DNA of 64,000 nucleotides from Schizophyllum amplum (taxonomy: Eukaryota; Basidiomycota; Agaricomycetes; Agaricales; Schizophyllaceae), in NCBI GenBank assembly GCA_007026445.1, contig VDMD01000059.1, positions 62,001 through 126,000 of the forward strand, in the 5' to 3' direction. Below, piece after piece: positions 46,623-58,190 of the stretch. Below the pieces are notes generated by a model. It was not told where the DNA came from and ran no database searches. It was given only the letters and a program-made list of their open reading frames with translations. The stretch's first letter is position 1. Each line of letters begins with the position of its first letter. The position numbers and the translations under genes were made by a program.

Positions 46623-49600
46623 CAGTGATGGGTGTGCACGGTAATATAATGAGAGCAGGAAATTGCTACAACATGAATTGTGATAAGACAGGGCAGTGGC
46701 CTGTCGTACTTAGATACCAACGGTTTGTTGGGGTTCACGGGCTGCTGGGCTGGTCTGGCAATCCAAGCAGGGCTCCGAGGTGGCCCAGGGGTGGCTGGGG
46801 ACCGACTCGCGCTTGCACTTGCTCCTGCGCTGCCCGCTGCGGCGCAGCTCATGCTGTGCAGTGATATATAATAGATGCCGGAAGTTTTCATGGCATTAAT
46901 TGCAATAACCAGTGTAAATCCTCTACTAAACATACCAATGGTTCATTTGCCCTTTGGGCTGGTCTGGCTCGCCGGCAGCATCCCGGGCTGCCCGCGGCGC
47001 GTGGCGGCGGCTCGCGCACACTGCGGCCTCAGCCGCGTGCACACTCGCCTTACTCGGGCCTCGCTCCGGCGCGTGCCGAGCGCGTGCGGATGACGCAGCG
47101 GCGTGTCGCCGTTGTCGCCGTGTCACTCGCGCTCGCTGCTGCATGCAGCCTGGGCTGTACATGTGCTGTGTAGACAGAGCAATATAATTTCCATATTTAA
47201 TGTAGCTATTCAGAAGAGGAAGAGCGAAAAAAAGCAAGGGGAGGGACGGGGGATGGAGTGCGCGTTGGGAGCGCGACGCGTCAGCAGGTGGCGGCGGGGG
47301 CGTGTTGTGGGCGCAGCGCGTCCGCGCGTTGTGGCGGGGGTGCGTTGGAAGCGCGGCGTGGGCACATCGGGGCGCGTCGCGGGTGGAGCCGCCAACAATG
47401 CTCAGCGCACGATCGTCGGTGCACGCTGCCGACAAGCGGTCACACGGAGCGACAAGCAGACCGTCGAGGACGTAGCCCTCGACTGCGTCGCTGTGGCTGC
47501 GTGCTCACTCGACGCCCGACACCCAATATCGTGCACGACGCGATGCGACGCGTCATCGCGTTATTCTTGATTTCCCGGACCGCATTTGACGCGTCAGGGG
47601 GTCGTTCGGTTACCACGGCGTGTGGGGGGTCAACGAGGGGTAGGGTGGGGCATGGGGAGCAGCCGTGGTGAGGAGACGATGGGCTGGCTAGGCCCGATCG
47701 CCCTTGTTTGGTGCTGTTGTTGCAGATGCGGGCAGGCGCGAGAGGGTGCGCGTCGCGCAGGGCGGCTAAGAGGAGACCCTCCGCGTCTCACTACGGCGGA
47801 GGTGACGACGGCTGGTCTTCTCTGGGTCGCCCCAAGTGACGCGCGTCCTCGCGCGCTTGCTCGGCCGCGTGAAACAGAACAAAATATAAGTATAATATGT
47901 GATGAGAAGGGCGGGGGGACGCACCTAGAAGGGCCTCCGTGCCCAAATACTCCTTTGCGCTCTTCGGGGGCGCGCTCAGCGCGTCGCGGTGGACGGTGCG
48001 ACGTGGTCGAGGACAAGGAGAGGTGTGACGGTAACGTCACGAACGCGTTCATTTGGACGCGTTCGGGAGGATGCCGGCGCGTTTGTGGGGCATCGCGGCC
48101 CTCCCCTACCATGAGACCTCCATAGATAGTGATTATCTTACTTACCGTCGAGCGATCGGGACTCCGGATGGGTCTTAGAACCTTGCAATATACCGAAGTT
48201 GAGTAAGATATTCTGGAAGAAGTTCGACAGGTACTCGTTGCAAATTTGTATACTATTCCGGATGATATGGGCTACATAAACTACATGGGTGTCTAGGGGG
48301 GATCGAGCAGAACATGCTCCAACTTCGACTGAAGCAACACGATGATTTCCCGCCTCGGAACGCTCTGAAAGCTGCTCGAACAGACATTCGAGAAGTGCTT
48401 TTGACGAGCATTCGGCCTCGTTAACAAGGGTCTCAAAGTGCGACCCCTTCCCAGAGTCAGAATCTTACAGGAATTTGTAGATCCACTTTACAGACTATAT
48501 AATGATGACTCGCGAGGAGCCTGTGAACGACCTTGCCTCTCGGCATGATCCCGAGGACGTTGAAGGCGACGACGGCGACCTTCGGACTTCGGTCCGAGGC
48601 GCCGAGCGTCTGTGATCAACACTCCTTTGCCAGCAACCACGACCGTGTCGCGGCCGCGGTTGCTGGCCGCTTCCTCGCTCCTCCACGCTCACCTCAAAAA
48701 TTCATCTCCCCTTCATTTTCCCGACTCTCACGCGGATCGGGGCTTTCAAAAGCGCCCGACGTTGGCGAGCGAGGCGGCGCGGGAGGCGCCCCTCCTCAGA
48801 TGCGTCCGCTATACACTGCCCGTGAGCTTCGAGCTAACAATACCATAGGGATACCTTTTGGAGCTTATGAGCTCGCGCAAAAGAGCGCTCGCGGCGAGGA
48901 GCGGGGCGAAGAGCGTGCGGGAGAGCGTGTGGGCGCGACGCCGGATCGCTCTTCGCGCGACGACATCCCCGAGGACGAGCGTCTACACGCTCGCGTGCCG
49001 GACAACGGGGAAGTGGAGGTCATGCAACAAGGGAGGGGAGGGTTGGCGTGGCGAGCAGCGCGAGGGCGTTGCTTGTTGTCGCCGACGGCCAGTGCGCGTT
49101 ACACACTGGCCGCTTGCCGGCAGCAAGCATGCTCACCGCCCTCTGCGCAGCGCGGCTCGCACGGCCAGCTGACGTGGCATGTGCGGCAACCGAAATAGCG
49201 CCGTCGCCGTCGCCGTCGCCCCTCCCCCTCCCCTCTCTCGTGACGCGTGCCTCTCGCCGTCGCCTCTCCGCTCGACATCTCGCCATAGGATAACCCCCCC
49301 ACCATTGTAGACCAGTGACGCGCTCGCCGTGCCTGCGCTTTCCGCTGCCCGCGGCGATCGATCCGTACGCGCCCTGCCCCGCCCCGCCTTCCCGTGCGCT
49401 CCCAGCACAACGAGCTCTTCAGACAGCTCATCTGCTGTTGTCATACGCTTCCATCCCCACCCCCACCCCTTTCAACACTGTGTACAGGTACTCGCGCGGC
49501 CCCCGCCCGCCGCCGCGTCAGCGAAAATTTTCACTGGCCGTTTGTACGCATTTTTCACGCATATATCCTCCATATAAACGTAGTTATACAATATGTATAT

Positions 49601-49689
49601 AGTTTTATGTGTGATACCTGCTCAGAAACAACGGGGAGGGCCCGTGCCAGTGGCGGCGGTGGTGCGGGGACCGTCCCTACCAATAAGTA

Positions 49690-49775
49690 GATACGACCCA
49701 GTACTGGCAGGGGGTCGTATTCCAATAACACCCAGTAGTACAGGGACTGTACTGCTGGGTGGTATCTCATTATGG
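49690..49775 (+). repeat. Hairpin with inverse partner at 52,785-52,880
   Basis: Contains GGGGGTCGTATTCC followed by a stem CCCAGTAGTACAG / CTGTACTGCTGGG (one mismatch, 3-nt loop). The inverse strand at 52,785-52,880 has the same order of motifs with the stem ATTGCCCAGC / GCTGGGCAAT. Confidence 0.65.
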
Positions 49776-52700
49776 CTGATGTCCTTTTCTAGTAAATCAG
49801 GTATATATTGATTGGATTTTGTACCTACGTAGACCTGTTAACCGTTGGTTACTGATATTTGTGTGCCACCCGCATCGGCTCTCCGGACGCGCCGCGACAC
49901 GTGCGCGCAGCCGCACGCGCAGTTGGTACCGCCCGCCCCACCGCCGCCGCCCGCCGCTATTCCCGCCGCTGCCGCCCCTCCCGCCGCGCCGCCGCTCATA
50001 CCACCCCGCCCCCTTCTCCCGCCCCCCTTTTCGCCCCTTCGTCGCGTCGTCAATCTCCAGCAACAACGCTGTCCTGTCCCCCGTTTGGGCTGCGGGCATG
50101 TGCTTCGGCGTACTGCCGATCGCCGCCGCTTCTTGTCCCGCGCCGTCATCGCCATCGCCTACGGTTACCCTCCCCTCGCTCATAGCCATGGACCTGGACC
50201 CCCTATCTTAATCCTGCCCTCAAGGTCACGCTGAAAGCAAGCATACAGCTCATCAGCGTCTACATCCGTGCACCTCGACGAAACTCGACCGCCGTCGCCG
50301 TCGCCGGCGATCGCGCTCGCGGCGCTGGCCACCGCCCATTCCAACCCCTTCGATGACATCCTGCCGCTATGCCGCCTTCAACATCCCCCCCCCCCCCCCC
50401 CATTCCCCGAGAGGACGCGTCCGCATCGTATGCGACGCGCGATTTCGCAGACGGAGGCGCACGCGACGAATCAACACGATCACGTGACATCACGCGATCA
50501 ATGTTCAACTTTCGTCTGTAGAGCGCGCTGCGCCGCGGTCGCATGCGACGACAAAAGGCGGCGCTCTCTTCATCTACTTATAATATATCATAGCACGTAC
50601 CTCTGCATACTATAATGAGTGAAGTCAATAAGAATTAACGGTGTAAATAGCCTTATAACTATAAGGCCTAGCAACACGAGATCTGCTCAGCTAGTAGCAG
50701 CAAGCGAGAAAGACCGAGAGATTGATGTTTGGTGGAGATATAGGCTTGCTTGCTGAGCTCTGTGGTCCACACCCGCTGGGTACGCGACCTCAGCGCACTC
50801 CTGCAGCGTGCTGAATCTCGTGCTATATACCACCCTTTATTCCGGAACTTTCCGCTCAGCGCTCTACCAAGCTGTACAGTAGCTGCATATGAGCTATGCC
50901 GCTATTATCTGTGAGGCTACACATTGTGGTTGCTGCTCAATCGATGTCTTCGCCGATGTGCGGAAAGTCGGGCCGGCCTCCGACGAGCGCTCGTCGTCGT
51001 GCTCGGCGACATCCGTGGGTCGAAGCAGGCAAGTAGAGCGCCGCGGACCAATCGGACTTGGGAGTATGCACATACTTGATAGTGTACATGGCTTTCAACC
51101 CGTGCCGATCATTGATTTCGATTTGGAATTGACGTTGAGCATGTCGACGGACAATGCTAAGATTGAGTTGAACTTGAAGAGTCGTTGGACATGTTGAGGC
51201 ATCTGTGTACCTCGGGGCAGAACAGTCAAATTCTGGGTATATAGATACAGGGTACTAGTGTAAGATACAGGCAATTTGAATGTCTGAAATTCCATAAACA
51301 ATACAGAATGAACAAAAAGGATTGAAAGGCGGTACAATGGGCACAGCCCGGTACCTCGGCAAGTAGGTCGCAGGGCGAAGGACACTACAGTCGATGCATA
51401 AATCGGTACATACATACATACAGACAATTCAGTTTCATTGCCGAGCTTTCATGACGAGCAGAAACGATGCTAAACGCCGTCGACCTCGCAGCGAGTGCGC
51501 GCCACAAGACGCGGCGGTGACGTGACGTCACCGTCGTCTCTTGCCTTCTCCCTCGTCGTTGCACTTACCGGCGACCGCCATGGTCGCCCTTCGTGCAGCC
51601 TTCACATCTAGATTCTATTCTCAGGAGCCAATGTTTGCGCTCTGGGCTCAAAGATGCGTCCCCTTGCTTGCAGCTCTCGTGATATAGTTAACGAAAAATT
51701 ACAATATGTTCGTCTCTACGTTCTGGACCCCCGGCGGCGTTCGTGCCATATGAACAACCCCCTTCAAGCTTCCAACGGCTCTAAACCCCGCGACTGTCCC
51801 GCTATACGCTCCCCCTGCACGGCATCGACAGATGTGTACGATCGGCTGGCATGCGTCCCCCCGCCCGCGCCTTTGGACTCAAGCGCAGGACTGGCAATTT
51901 AGGCAGATAGTGCGTGCATCCAATGCCGCTTGAGCATAGTGCTGACTATTGCAAACCCCACAGCCCTCCCCGCGCGTCCTGTCCCTGTTCACCCGTCTCC
52001 CCCTTCGCTTCCCCCCTCGCTTCCCCCCTCGCCTCCTCCTCTCGCTTTTCCTCCCCTCCCCCTCGCTCTCCCTCGCCTCCGCCTCCCATCTTGCCTCTCT
52101 CCCCCTTACCTTGACTTTGTAGCAGCATCGAAGCTGGCGAGCACAAGACGCGATGCGCGCGCGGCGCGTTGTCATTGCTACCGTATCCGTGACCCCACTG
52201 CGCGACGTCTCGCCATGCCGAATGCGTTATGCGGGGCTTTGGATGTCGCTCTACAGCGGGGGCGCGAGCTCGGAGCGCTCGCAGAGGCGCGTTCGCGGCG
52301 TGCAGCGCGAACCTGGCGCGCGGCACGTCTGCGTGATTCGTTGCGCGCTACGCCGATAGACGCGCGGGAGGCGCTGCATGCACGTTCGACGCGCCAGCAG
52401 CAAGGATGGCTCGTCGCGCTAGCGGCAGCGGAAAGCGAGGCGGCGGCGTGAAGCGAGGGCGGCAGCAGCGGCAGGAAGCGGAAGCGGAAGCGGCGGCGGG
52501 AAGCGGCGGCGGGAAGCGCGGGCGCACGCGGCGGCGGGAGGCGGCGGGAAGCGTGGATGGTCCGGATGTCGGCGGCGGCGACGACGTGGCCGCACGGGGC
52601 ACCTGAAACAACGGCGGCGACAGCGCGGGCGGCGAGCGGGAGGCGGGAGTACGGTCCGCGGACCATTTGTACGACGTACACCTCATTTGTATGTATAATA

Positions 52701-52784
52701 CCCATGAAATACCACTTATTGACCATTAACAATGAATAGTAACGTACATAATTCAAGGAGCCTGAGGTTACAAATACCCCGGGG

Positions 52785-52880
52785 TTGTATCTCTATATTG
52801 CCCAGCAATTACTGACTCAGTACAGCTGGGCAATATCGGAATACGACCCCCTGCAGCTACAGGGGATATCTCGATACGGC
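52785..52880 (-). repeat. Hairpin, inverse partner of 49,690-49,775
   Basis: GTCGTATTCC in inverse orientation flanks a hairpin with GCCCAGC/GCTGGGC arms. The two lie 3.1 kb apart in inverted orientation inside the 9-kb element. Confidence 0.65.
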
Positions 52881-53061
52881 CCCGGCCAATGGTGCGATCG
52901 CCCGCCCTTCCCGATTCGGACGCGCCATCAATCGCGCCCTGACGAGCGCGAGGGCGTCGGGCGGGCGCGGGAGCAACCCGCAATAGAGGTACGAGACAAC
53001 AACCTGGCAATGAGCGTAACAGCAGGCAGCACGGGCCAGAGCTTGGCAGGCATGATTAAAT

Positions 53062-54362
53062 ATTACATAAGCGACGAAATTGACCGCGCGCGGTCAATTT
53101 CGTTGCTTACTAAGCAATTCCAAAGATTGAAAAATGTTTCCTTTTAGGTAAAATCCTATCAAAACTGATATATTCCGTAAAAATACATTACGAACTCTAA
53201 GATGGCTACATTACAGTTGACATTGCATACTTGAACTTCCAGATTGTACATACAATGAATAGCTCACTAGCTAGAGGGGCTACAAGATCAGCAAGCTACA
53301 TAATTGAATACCCAGATGATAATGGGTTAGGTAAATAGTGAGCTTGCTAAGTAAGAAGCCAGCTGAATAATGAGCTCAATAGATACAGCACTTAGTAAAT
53401 AGTGAGCTCACTACATAAGGAGCTCGCTAAATAGTGAGCTCGATAAATAGTGAGCTCGATAAATAGTGAGCTCGATAAATAAGGAGCTCGATAAATAGTG
53501 AGCTCGATAAATAAGGAGCTCGATAAATAAGGAGCTCGATAAATAAGGAGCTCGATAAATAAGGAGCTCGATAAATAAGGAGCTCGATAAATAAGGAGCT
53601 CGCTAAATAAGGAGCTCGATAAATAAGGAGCTCGCTAAATAAGGAGCTCGCTAAATAAGGAGCTCCCTAAATAAGGAGCTCACTAAATATTGAGCTCGCT
53701 AAGGAGTTCACTAGATAGTGAGCCTGCAAAATAGTGAGCCTACTCTATAAGAAGCTTGCTGTATGCGTAGACCTATATAGTACTTTCTTTTCATTGATTC
53801 AGTGAGTGACCCTTGACTGTTTTTGAGAAATGATCAAATTTTCCTTACAACTGTAAGTGACTGTACCAGAGATGAGAGTGTTAAACCTCACTATAGTCAC
53901 TATATACACACCTTATAATAGAACATACTTGGTATATGGCCTTTCAGTGTTTATAAGGACAGGAAAGCATCTAGAAGAGGCGTGAGCCAGGTCCCGTACC
54001 GGGCCCCCTGCCTATTCCAGCGTGCACCTGACCCTTCCTATAAGCCATATATCACACCCTAGGTACCTATCAGACCCAAGCCCCTGCCCAGAAGCCCCGC
54101 TGGAAACCTACGATCTGACCGGCTCCTTATTTGGCAGCTCACTATTTAGCGAGCTCGCTATTTTTTGCCGACCCTCCCCCTGCCTCGTGTGATGATGCAG
54201 ATAGGCTTATAACACCTCTAGGAGTCTATAGTATCAATCTGGTGGCCAGCCGGAAGATTTGAAAAAATAGCGATTTGGAGCCGGGAGCTGGCAGGCTCTT
54301 AGCCTCAATATCTGTGAGATCTAAGCAAGCTAAGAGCCTAGGCTAGGGGGTACCCTGAAGTG
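53062..54362 (-). repeat. Right terminal inverted repeat (~1,301 bp)
   Basis: Inverse partner of 45,309-46,622. Its central array (53,375-53,700) has about 20 nearly uniform copies of GAGCTCGATAAATAAG, unlike the mixed units of the left arm. Confidence 0.95.
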
Positions 54363-54370
54363 TCCGCCAT
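54363..54370. other. 8-bp target site duplication, right (9-kb element)
   Basis: TCCGCCAT, identical to 45,301-45,308. Confidence 0.95.
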
Positions 54371-56218
54371 GAGCTTCGCGTTCTGGAAGGGCGTAACGGG
54401 ATCAGCCTACAGAGCAATATGCGTTAGCGGCCGGATGAACAACCAAGCAATGGAAACACTCACGGTATTGCCGATGACGAGGATGGGGTTCTTCAGCTTC
54501 TTGTTCCATGGTCCCGTGTACCGCTCCACAGCGCGCGCCGGCCACGCAAAGCACAGGTTGCCCTGCACGCCCCACTGGGGACCGAACATGGGCGAAACGT
54601 TCTCGGACGCATACACGATCGCGTCGAAACCGTCGCGCATGGTCATGTTGCCAGCGTCGACGCCGTCGCCGCAGTAGATCGCCTGGAGCTCGTATGTGGG
54701 TGCGCTGCTGTCGCGCTTCGCATGGGCAAGTTCGCGCTTTCCGGACGTGTCGGTTATGTTGGCGGCGAGGGCCTCGAGCGACTGGGCGTAGGCGTAAATG
54801 AAATCGTCGAGCTTGGACCACTGTGAAGGCGTGTACATGGCGCTGTACAGATATTGCCGGGCCTGAGCAGATGTGAGAGTTTCGCTCATGTCAGCGCCTG
54901 CCTCAAGGAGCTCGTGGGCAAGCTGCAATAAAACATATAAGCTGACGGTGCACGCGTGTGGCGAACTAAAATCTCACATCGAACAAGTCCTGGACGAGTT
55001 TGGTGATGTCCGCGCCCGTGTCGTTGTTGCTCTGTACAAGCTTGCAGCTGCCCTTGCCGGCCATAGCGCAACCGGTAGCGAACCCGGCAAACGCTTCATC
55101 GGTGGCCTCGACGTCGTCGGCGAAGTACTGAAAACGACGGGTCAGCGTTGCCGTTCGTAAGCAGGGAAGATTCCTCCTTACTTGCGTGGTAGGCTTGTTG
55201 GCGTACAGAATAGGGTCTATGGCGAGTAAGAATCATTCTTCTCAGGATCTACACACGCAGGACTCAACTCATGCAACCGTCGAGGATGACATGGCCGACG
55301 CGGTCAGGGAACACTAGCGCACAGTCAGCCCATGCGTACGGACGGAAGTGGTCGGACTCACTGTTTACGAAGATGAACCCAAGCATTGAGCCGTACGAGA
55401 CGCCCCAGTAGTTGATCTCCTGCACACCCGGGTCGAAGTACTCCGCCAGCGATACCATATCCCGGGCGCCCGCCGCCGAGCCGAGATAGGGAAGGTACTT
55501 TCCGCTGTCGGCTTTGGCGCAGCGCTTGCCCAAACCCTTGTACTTCCTCTCCATCTCGCCGACATGGGAGTAGAATTCTTGAATCTGGTTGCCGTCGGTC
55601 AGGTTGCCACGGATCTCGAGACCAGTGAACTCGAGCGTGCCGTCGAAGTAGTCCGAGTAGTCGGCACCGGAGTCGAAGCAGCTGGGAGGGCCCGGAGTTG
55701 TGTGACCGACACCACGAGGATCCCATGAGACGACGTCGTAGTGGCCGCCGGTCATGACGCTGATGTTTGGGCCGTAACCGAGGACGTACTCGATGCCCGA
55801 GCCGCCTGGACCACCTTTACGAGGTAGTCAGCAACAGCCACATGCATTGTAGAGGAGCCATACCAGGGTTGCCGAACATTGTGCCCCATCGCTGCTTGGT
55901 GGCCGGATAGATCGCCACCGCCAGCTTCGCAGTGCCCACGGACTCGTCCGCCCAGTCAAGGGGCACCTCGTAGTAGCCGCAGGAGATGTTGAGCTTGTCG
56001 CCGATGCTGTACTGCGAGTTCATGTCTCCGCAAGAGGACCAGTCGATCTCCGAGTCGCGCTGAATTTTGGTCAGGGGCCAAACGCAACCGTTGAGGGAAT
56101 GAAGATGACTTACTCTGATCGTCGAAGGGCCTGGGACGCTGAGCGCATTGGCGACGCTGAGCGCATTGGCCGCGCCAAGGACTGCACCCCCGAGAAGAAA
56201 GGTCGACGAGGCCACCAT

Positions 56219-57640
56219 CGCGGGGCGTGTAAAGGGAGGGAGGATCGCGGGGCGTGAAAAGGGAGGGAGGGAGGAGGTGGAAGGGGAGGATGAATTCCGA
56301 GACGATCGCGTCGCGTATTCTTATACACGCGCCTGTCGAGGACAAGCGCCCGTACAGCCATAGTCCCACGAGCGCGTTGAAACGCGAACGCTGCAGTCGT
56401 TGGCGCTAAGATCGTCGTGATGACTAACAGTCGGCAGGGTCAGGGGGCATACGCCCACAAAAATGGCGCAAAGAATGGTGCAGCTGCCAGCCGGGGGCCG
56501 GGGCCCAATCGGTTTTGCGAACAAGAGTATTTCATGCCGAGAGGTCGCTCGTCCCTGGGCTCACGTTCCGATTGTCAGAGACTCCGTCGGACTCGGAATA
56601 TTTCCGCTCGATTGGCAAGGATGCAGAACCTGTCCTGAGGGAACGCTATAAGCATAGGATCGACCGTGGAGGGTCACGCTCTGGTCAGGTCAGGGTTTTC
56701 CTTACCTGTTGAGCGTTACGTTGAGCACTTGTGCACTGGCGGAAATTCTGGCGGAAGAACGGCCAGTGCGAGCCGTCCGCTTTGAAATGAAGCGCTAAAT
56801 GAAACAGTTTCCGACCATGGTTGAGGACAGGTTGAGGAGACAGCGTACAGGATGCCTGTTGCATACCTACCTACCTGTTGCATACCTACCTACCTGTTGC
56901 ATAGCACAGCCATAGACGTCGATCCAGCACCGCACCTTCACGGCTTCGTCTGGGTGACACTGAAAGGAGGCGATTGCTCAGAGTCGCAGACATCGAACCT
57001 GACGCGGAACGGCCTGGATTTGGGCCGCACCTCACAGCCGGATTGCTCCGTCTTAGGGACAATAGACACGTCTTGGGCACAATAGTGCACCAATCATCGG
57101 CACAACAGACCTGTCTTGAGCACAGTAGACCTTAGAGGCTCCGAAAAAAAGCATGGTGTGGACGCCGGACGCCGGCGAAGACGTGAGATGTAGTGAGGGC
57201 TTATTAGCTAAGCAGCGCGCGAGGGAAGCTTTCAGCAGTGCAAGGTCAGGACCTGCCAAGGAGATCAGCGTCCGTTCTGCCTCCTTCTCTATCAATGCCT
57301 GGAATGAGCATCGGTTGCAACCTTTGACGCTCGGGACGCACAGAGCCCATCACAGCGCGGTCAACATCAGGTATTGGTGGTAGTTGTGAGGAAGCGCCGG
57401 GCGCGTTGTAAGCGTCTTGAGAAGCTTCATTAACTGATTCTTCCCGAGCGTATATCCGAGGGCAGTTCTACATAAGAGCAACGGCCTGGGAGACTGCGCC
57501 GCGCCGGCCGCGGGAGGGAGAATCAAGGTCTTGAAAGTCAAGAACAAAGACCCGTCCAAATCAAGGGTGTGAACAAACTGAAGCGTGGGAATCGTCCAGG
57601 AATCGTCCGTAGCCGGTGACGGTGTTCCGTTCCCCTTCCT
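56219..57640. other. No supported gene; hydrolase upstream region
   Basis: Upstream sequence of the TAP-type hydrolase gene and further DNA without a supported gene. Small direct repeats: TTGCATACCTACCTACCTG three times at 56,857-56,905, and GGGCACAATAG-type units at 57,055-57,130. Confidence 0.5.
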
Positions 57641-58190
57641 CCCCCACTCCCGCCGTCGCCGACTACTCCCAGAGGTGACGACTACTCTCGGAGGCGTCGG
57701 CCACGCTGTCCTCCCTTATGAACGCTGTCCTCCTTCGCCAACGCTGTCCTCCCTCACCAACACGTCCTCCCTCGCCCGGAACGGTGTCCTCCTTCAAGCG
57801 CCCCGTATGACCATTAGACCACCTGAACTAGATTCGAGAGGTGTGTGTCCAGCCTTGTTGGCTCAAACGGGTTGCTAACCGGCTTCTAGCACAACGACGC
57901 TCGGGAGATCACCCGCGGGTTGGCACCCCTCCTCCTCTTCCTCAAAGCCTCGTCGGCAGTGCCCCTCCTCTTCCTCAGGACGTCGGTGATCTCCTCCTCT
58001 TCCTCAAAACAACAACGGGCGCCTCCTCTTCCTCAGGACGTCGGGCGCCTCCTCTTCCTCAGGACGTCGGGCGCCTCCTCTTCCTCAGGACGTCGGTGGA
58101 CCTCCTCCCTCGCCCTCAAAATCTCGGCAGCGCCCCTTCCTCGAAACAACGGCAATGCAATCGGCGGACGCCTTCCTCGCGGCGGCCCCT
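57640..58190 (+). repeat. Two short minisatellites preceding the large array
   Basis: At 57,700-57,795 variable units containing ACGCTGTCCTCCCT; at 57,920-58,110 units of about 22 bp such as GCGCCTCCTCTTCCTCAGGA followed by CGTCGG, the last copies perfect. The second merges into the large array. Confidence 0.8.

Larger units (their letters stand above)
46623..53061. other. Interior of the 9-kb element: GC-rich, non-coding by appearance
   Basis: No transposase motif found. Contents: two GGGCTGGTCTGGC segments (46,747 and 46,957); GC-rich frames at 47,200-49,200; a run of 17 C at 50,385-50,401; an AT-richer stretch with an unassigned 102-codon frame (50,889-51,197); pyrimidine-rich DNA near 51,960-52,110; and paired hairpin motifs near 49,715 and 52,820. 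Possibly captured host sequence plus nested insertions, but I could identify no source. Confidence 0.6.
45309..54362. mobile_element. 9,054-bp DNA transposon with ~1.3 kb terminal inverted repeats
   Basis: Begins CACTTCAGGGTACCCCCTAG and ends with its exact reverse complement, flanked by the 8-bp target duplication TCCGCCAT (45,301-45,308 and 54,363-54,370). The inverted repeats extend over 45,309-46,622 and 53,062-54,362. The 6.4-kb interior (46,623-53,061) is GC-rich and has no recognisable transposase; the longest frame is 221 codons (48,533-49,198) with no conserved look. Eight-bp duplications occur in hAT, P and KDZ (Kyakuja/Dileera/Zisupton) elements, so the superfamily cannot be settled here. 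It is not CACTA/EnSpm, which makes 2-3 bp duplications. Confidence 0.93.
44700..56218 (-). pseudogene. TAP-type S33 alpha/beta hydrolase (aminopeptidase-like), split by a 9-kb insertion
   Basis: Secreted or membrane hydrolase of the tripeptidyl-aminopeptidase group. Minus-strand exons: 56,114-56,218; 55,864-56,059; 55,278-55,814; 55,182-55,216; 54,978-55,127; 54,464-54,922; 54,363-54,406 plus 45,186-45,300 (one exon, interrupted by the element and one target copy); 44,700-45,158. Summed they give 2,100 nt (699 aa) with no stop. Motifs: an N-terminal hydrophobic signal-like segment (residues 5-20), the oxyanion region NPGGPGGSG (99-107), WDPRGVGHT (131-139), the nucleophile elbow GVSYG with Ser240, the Asp of ADPVTP (496) and the His of GFGHSS (525). 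The C-terminus has a Ser/Ala-rich spacer and a membrane segment MIGVSAVAGVLLIAVGALIF (634-653), unusual for this family. The insertion lies at about residue 509, between the catalytic Asp and His, so no active protein is possible. Confidence 0.9.

Noticed and set aside
48533..49198. 221-codon frame inside the 9-kb element as a possible transposase
   Set aside because: No DDE-type, zinc-finger or other conserved pattern; composition fits random GC-rich sequence.
53375..53700. Centromeric or telomeric repeat
   Set aside because: The 16-bp array lies inside a transposon TIR and has a partner in the opposite arm; not TTAGGG-like.
45309..54362. CACTA/EnSpm assignment from the CACT start
   Set aside because: The target duplication is 8 bp, not 2-3 bp, and no matching transposase is present.
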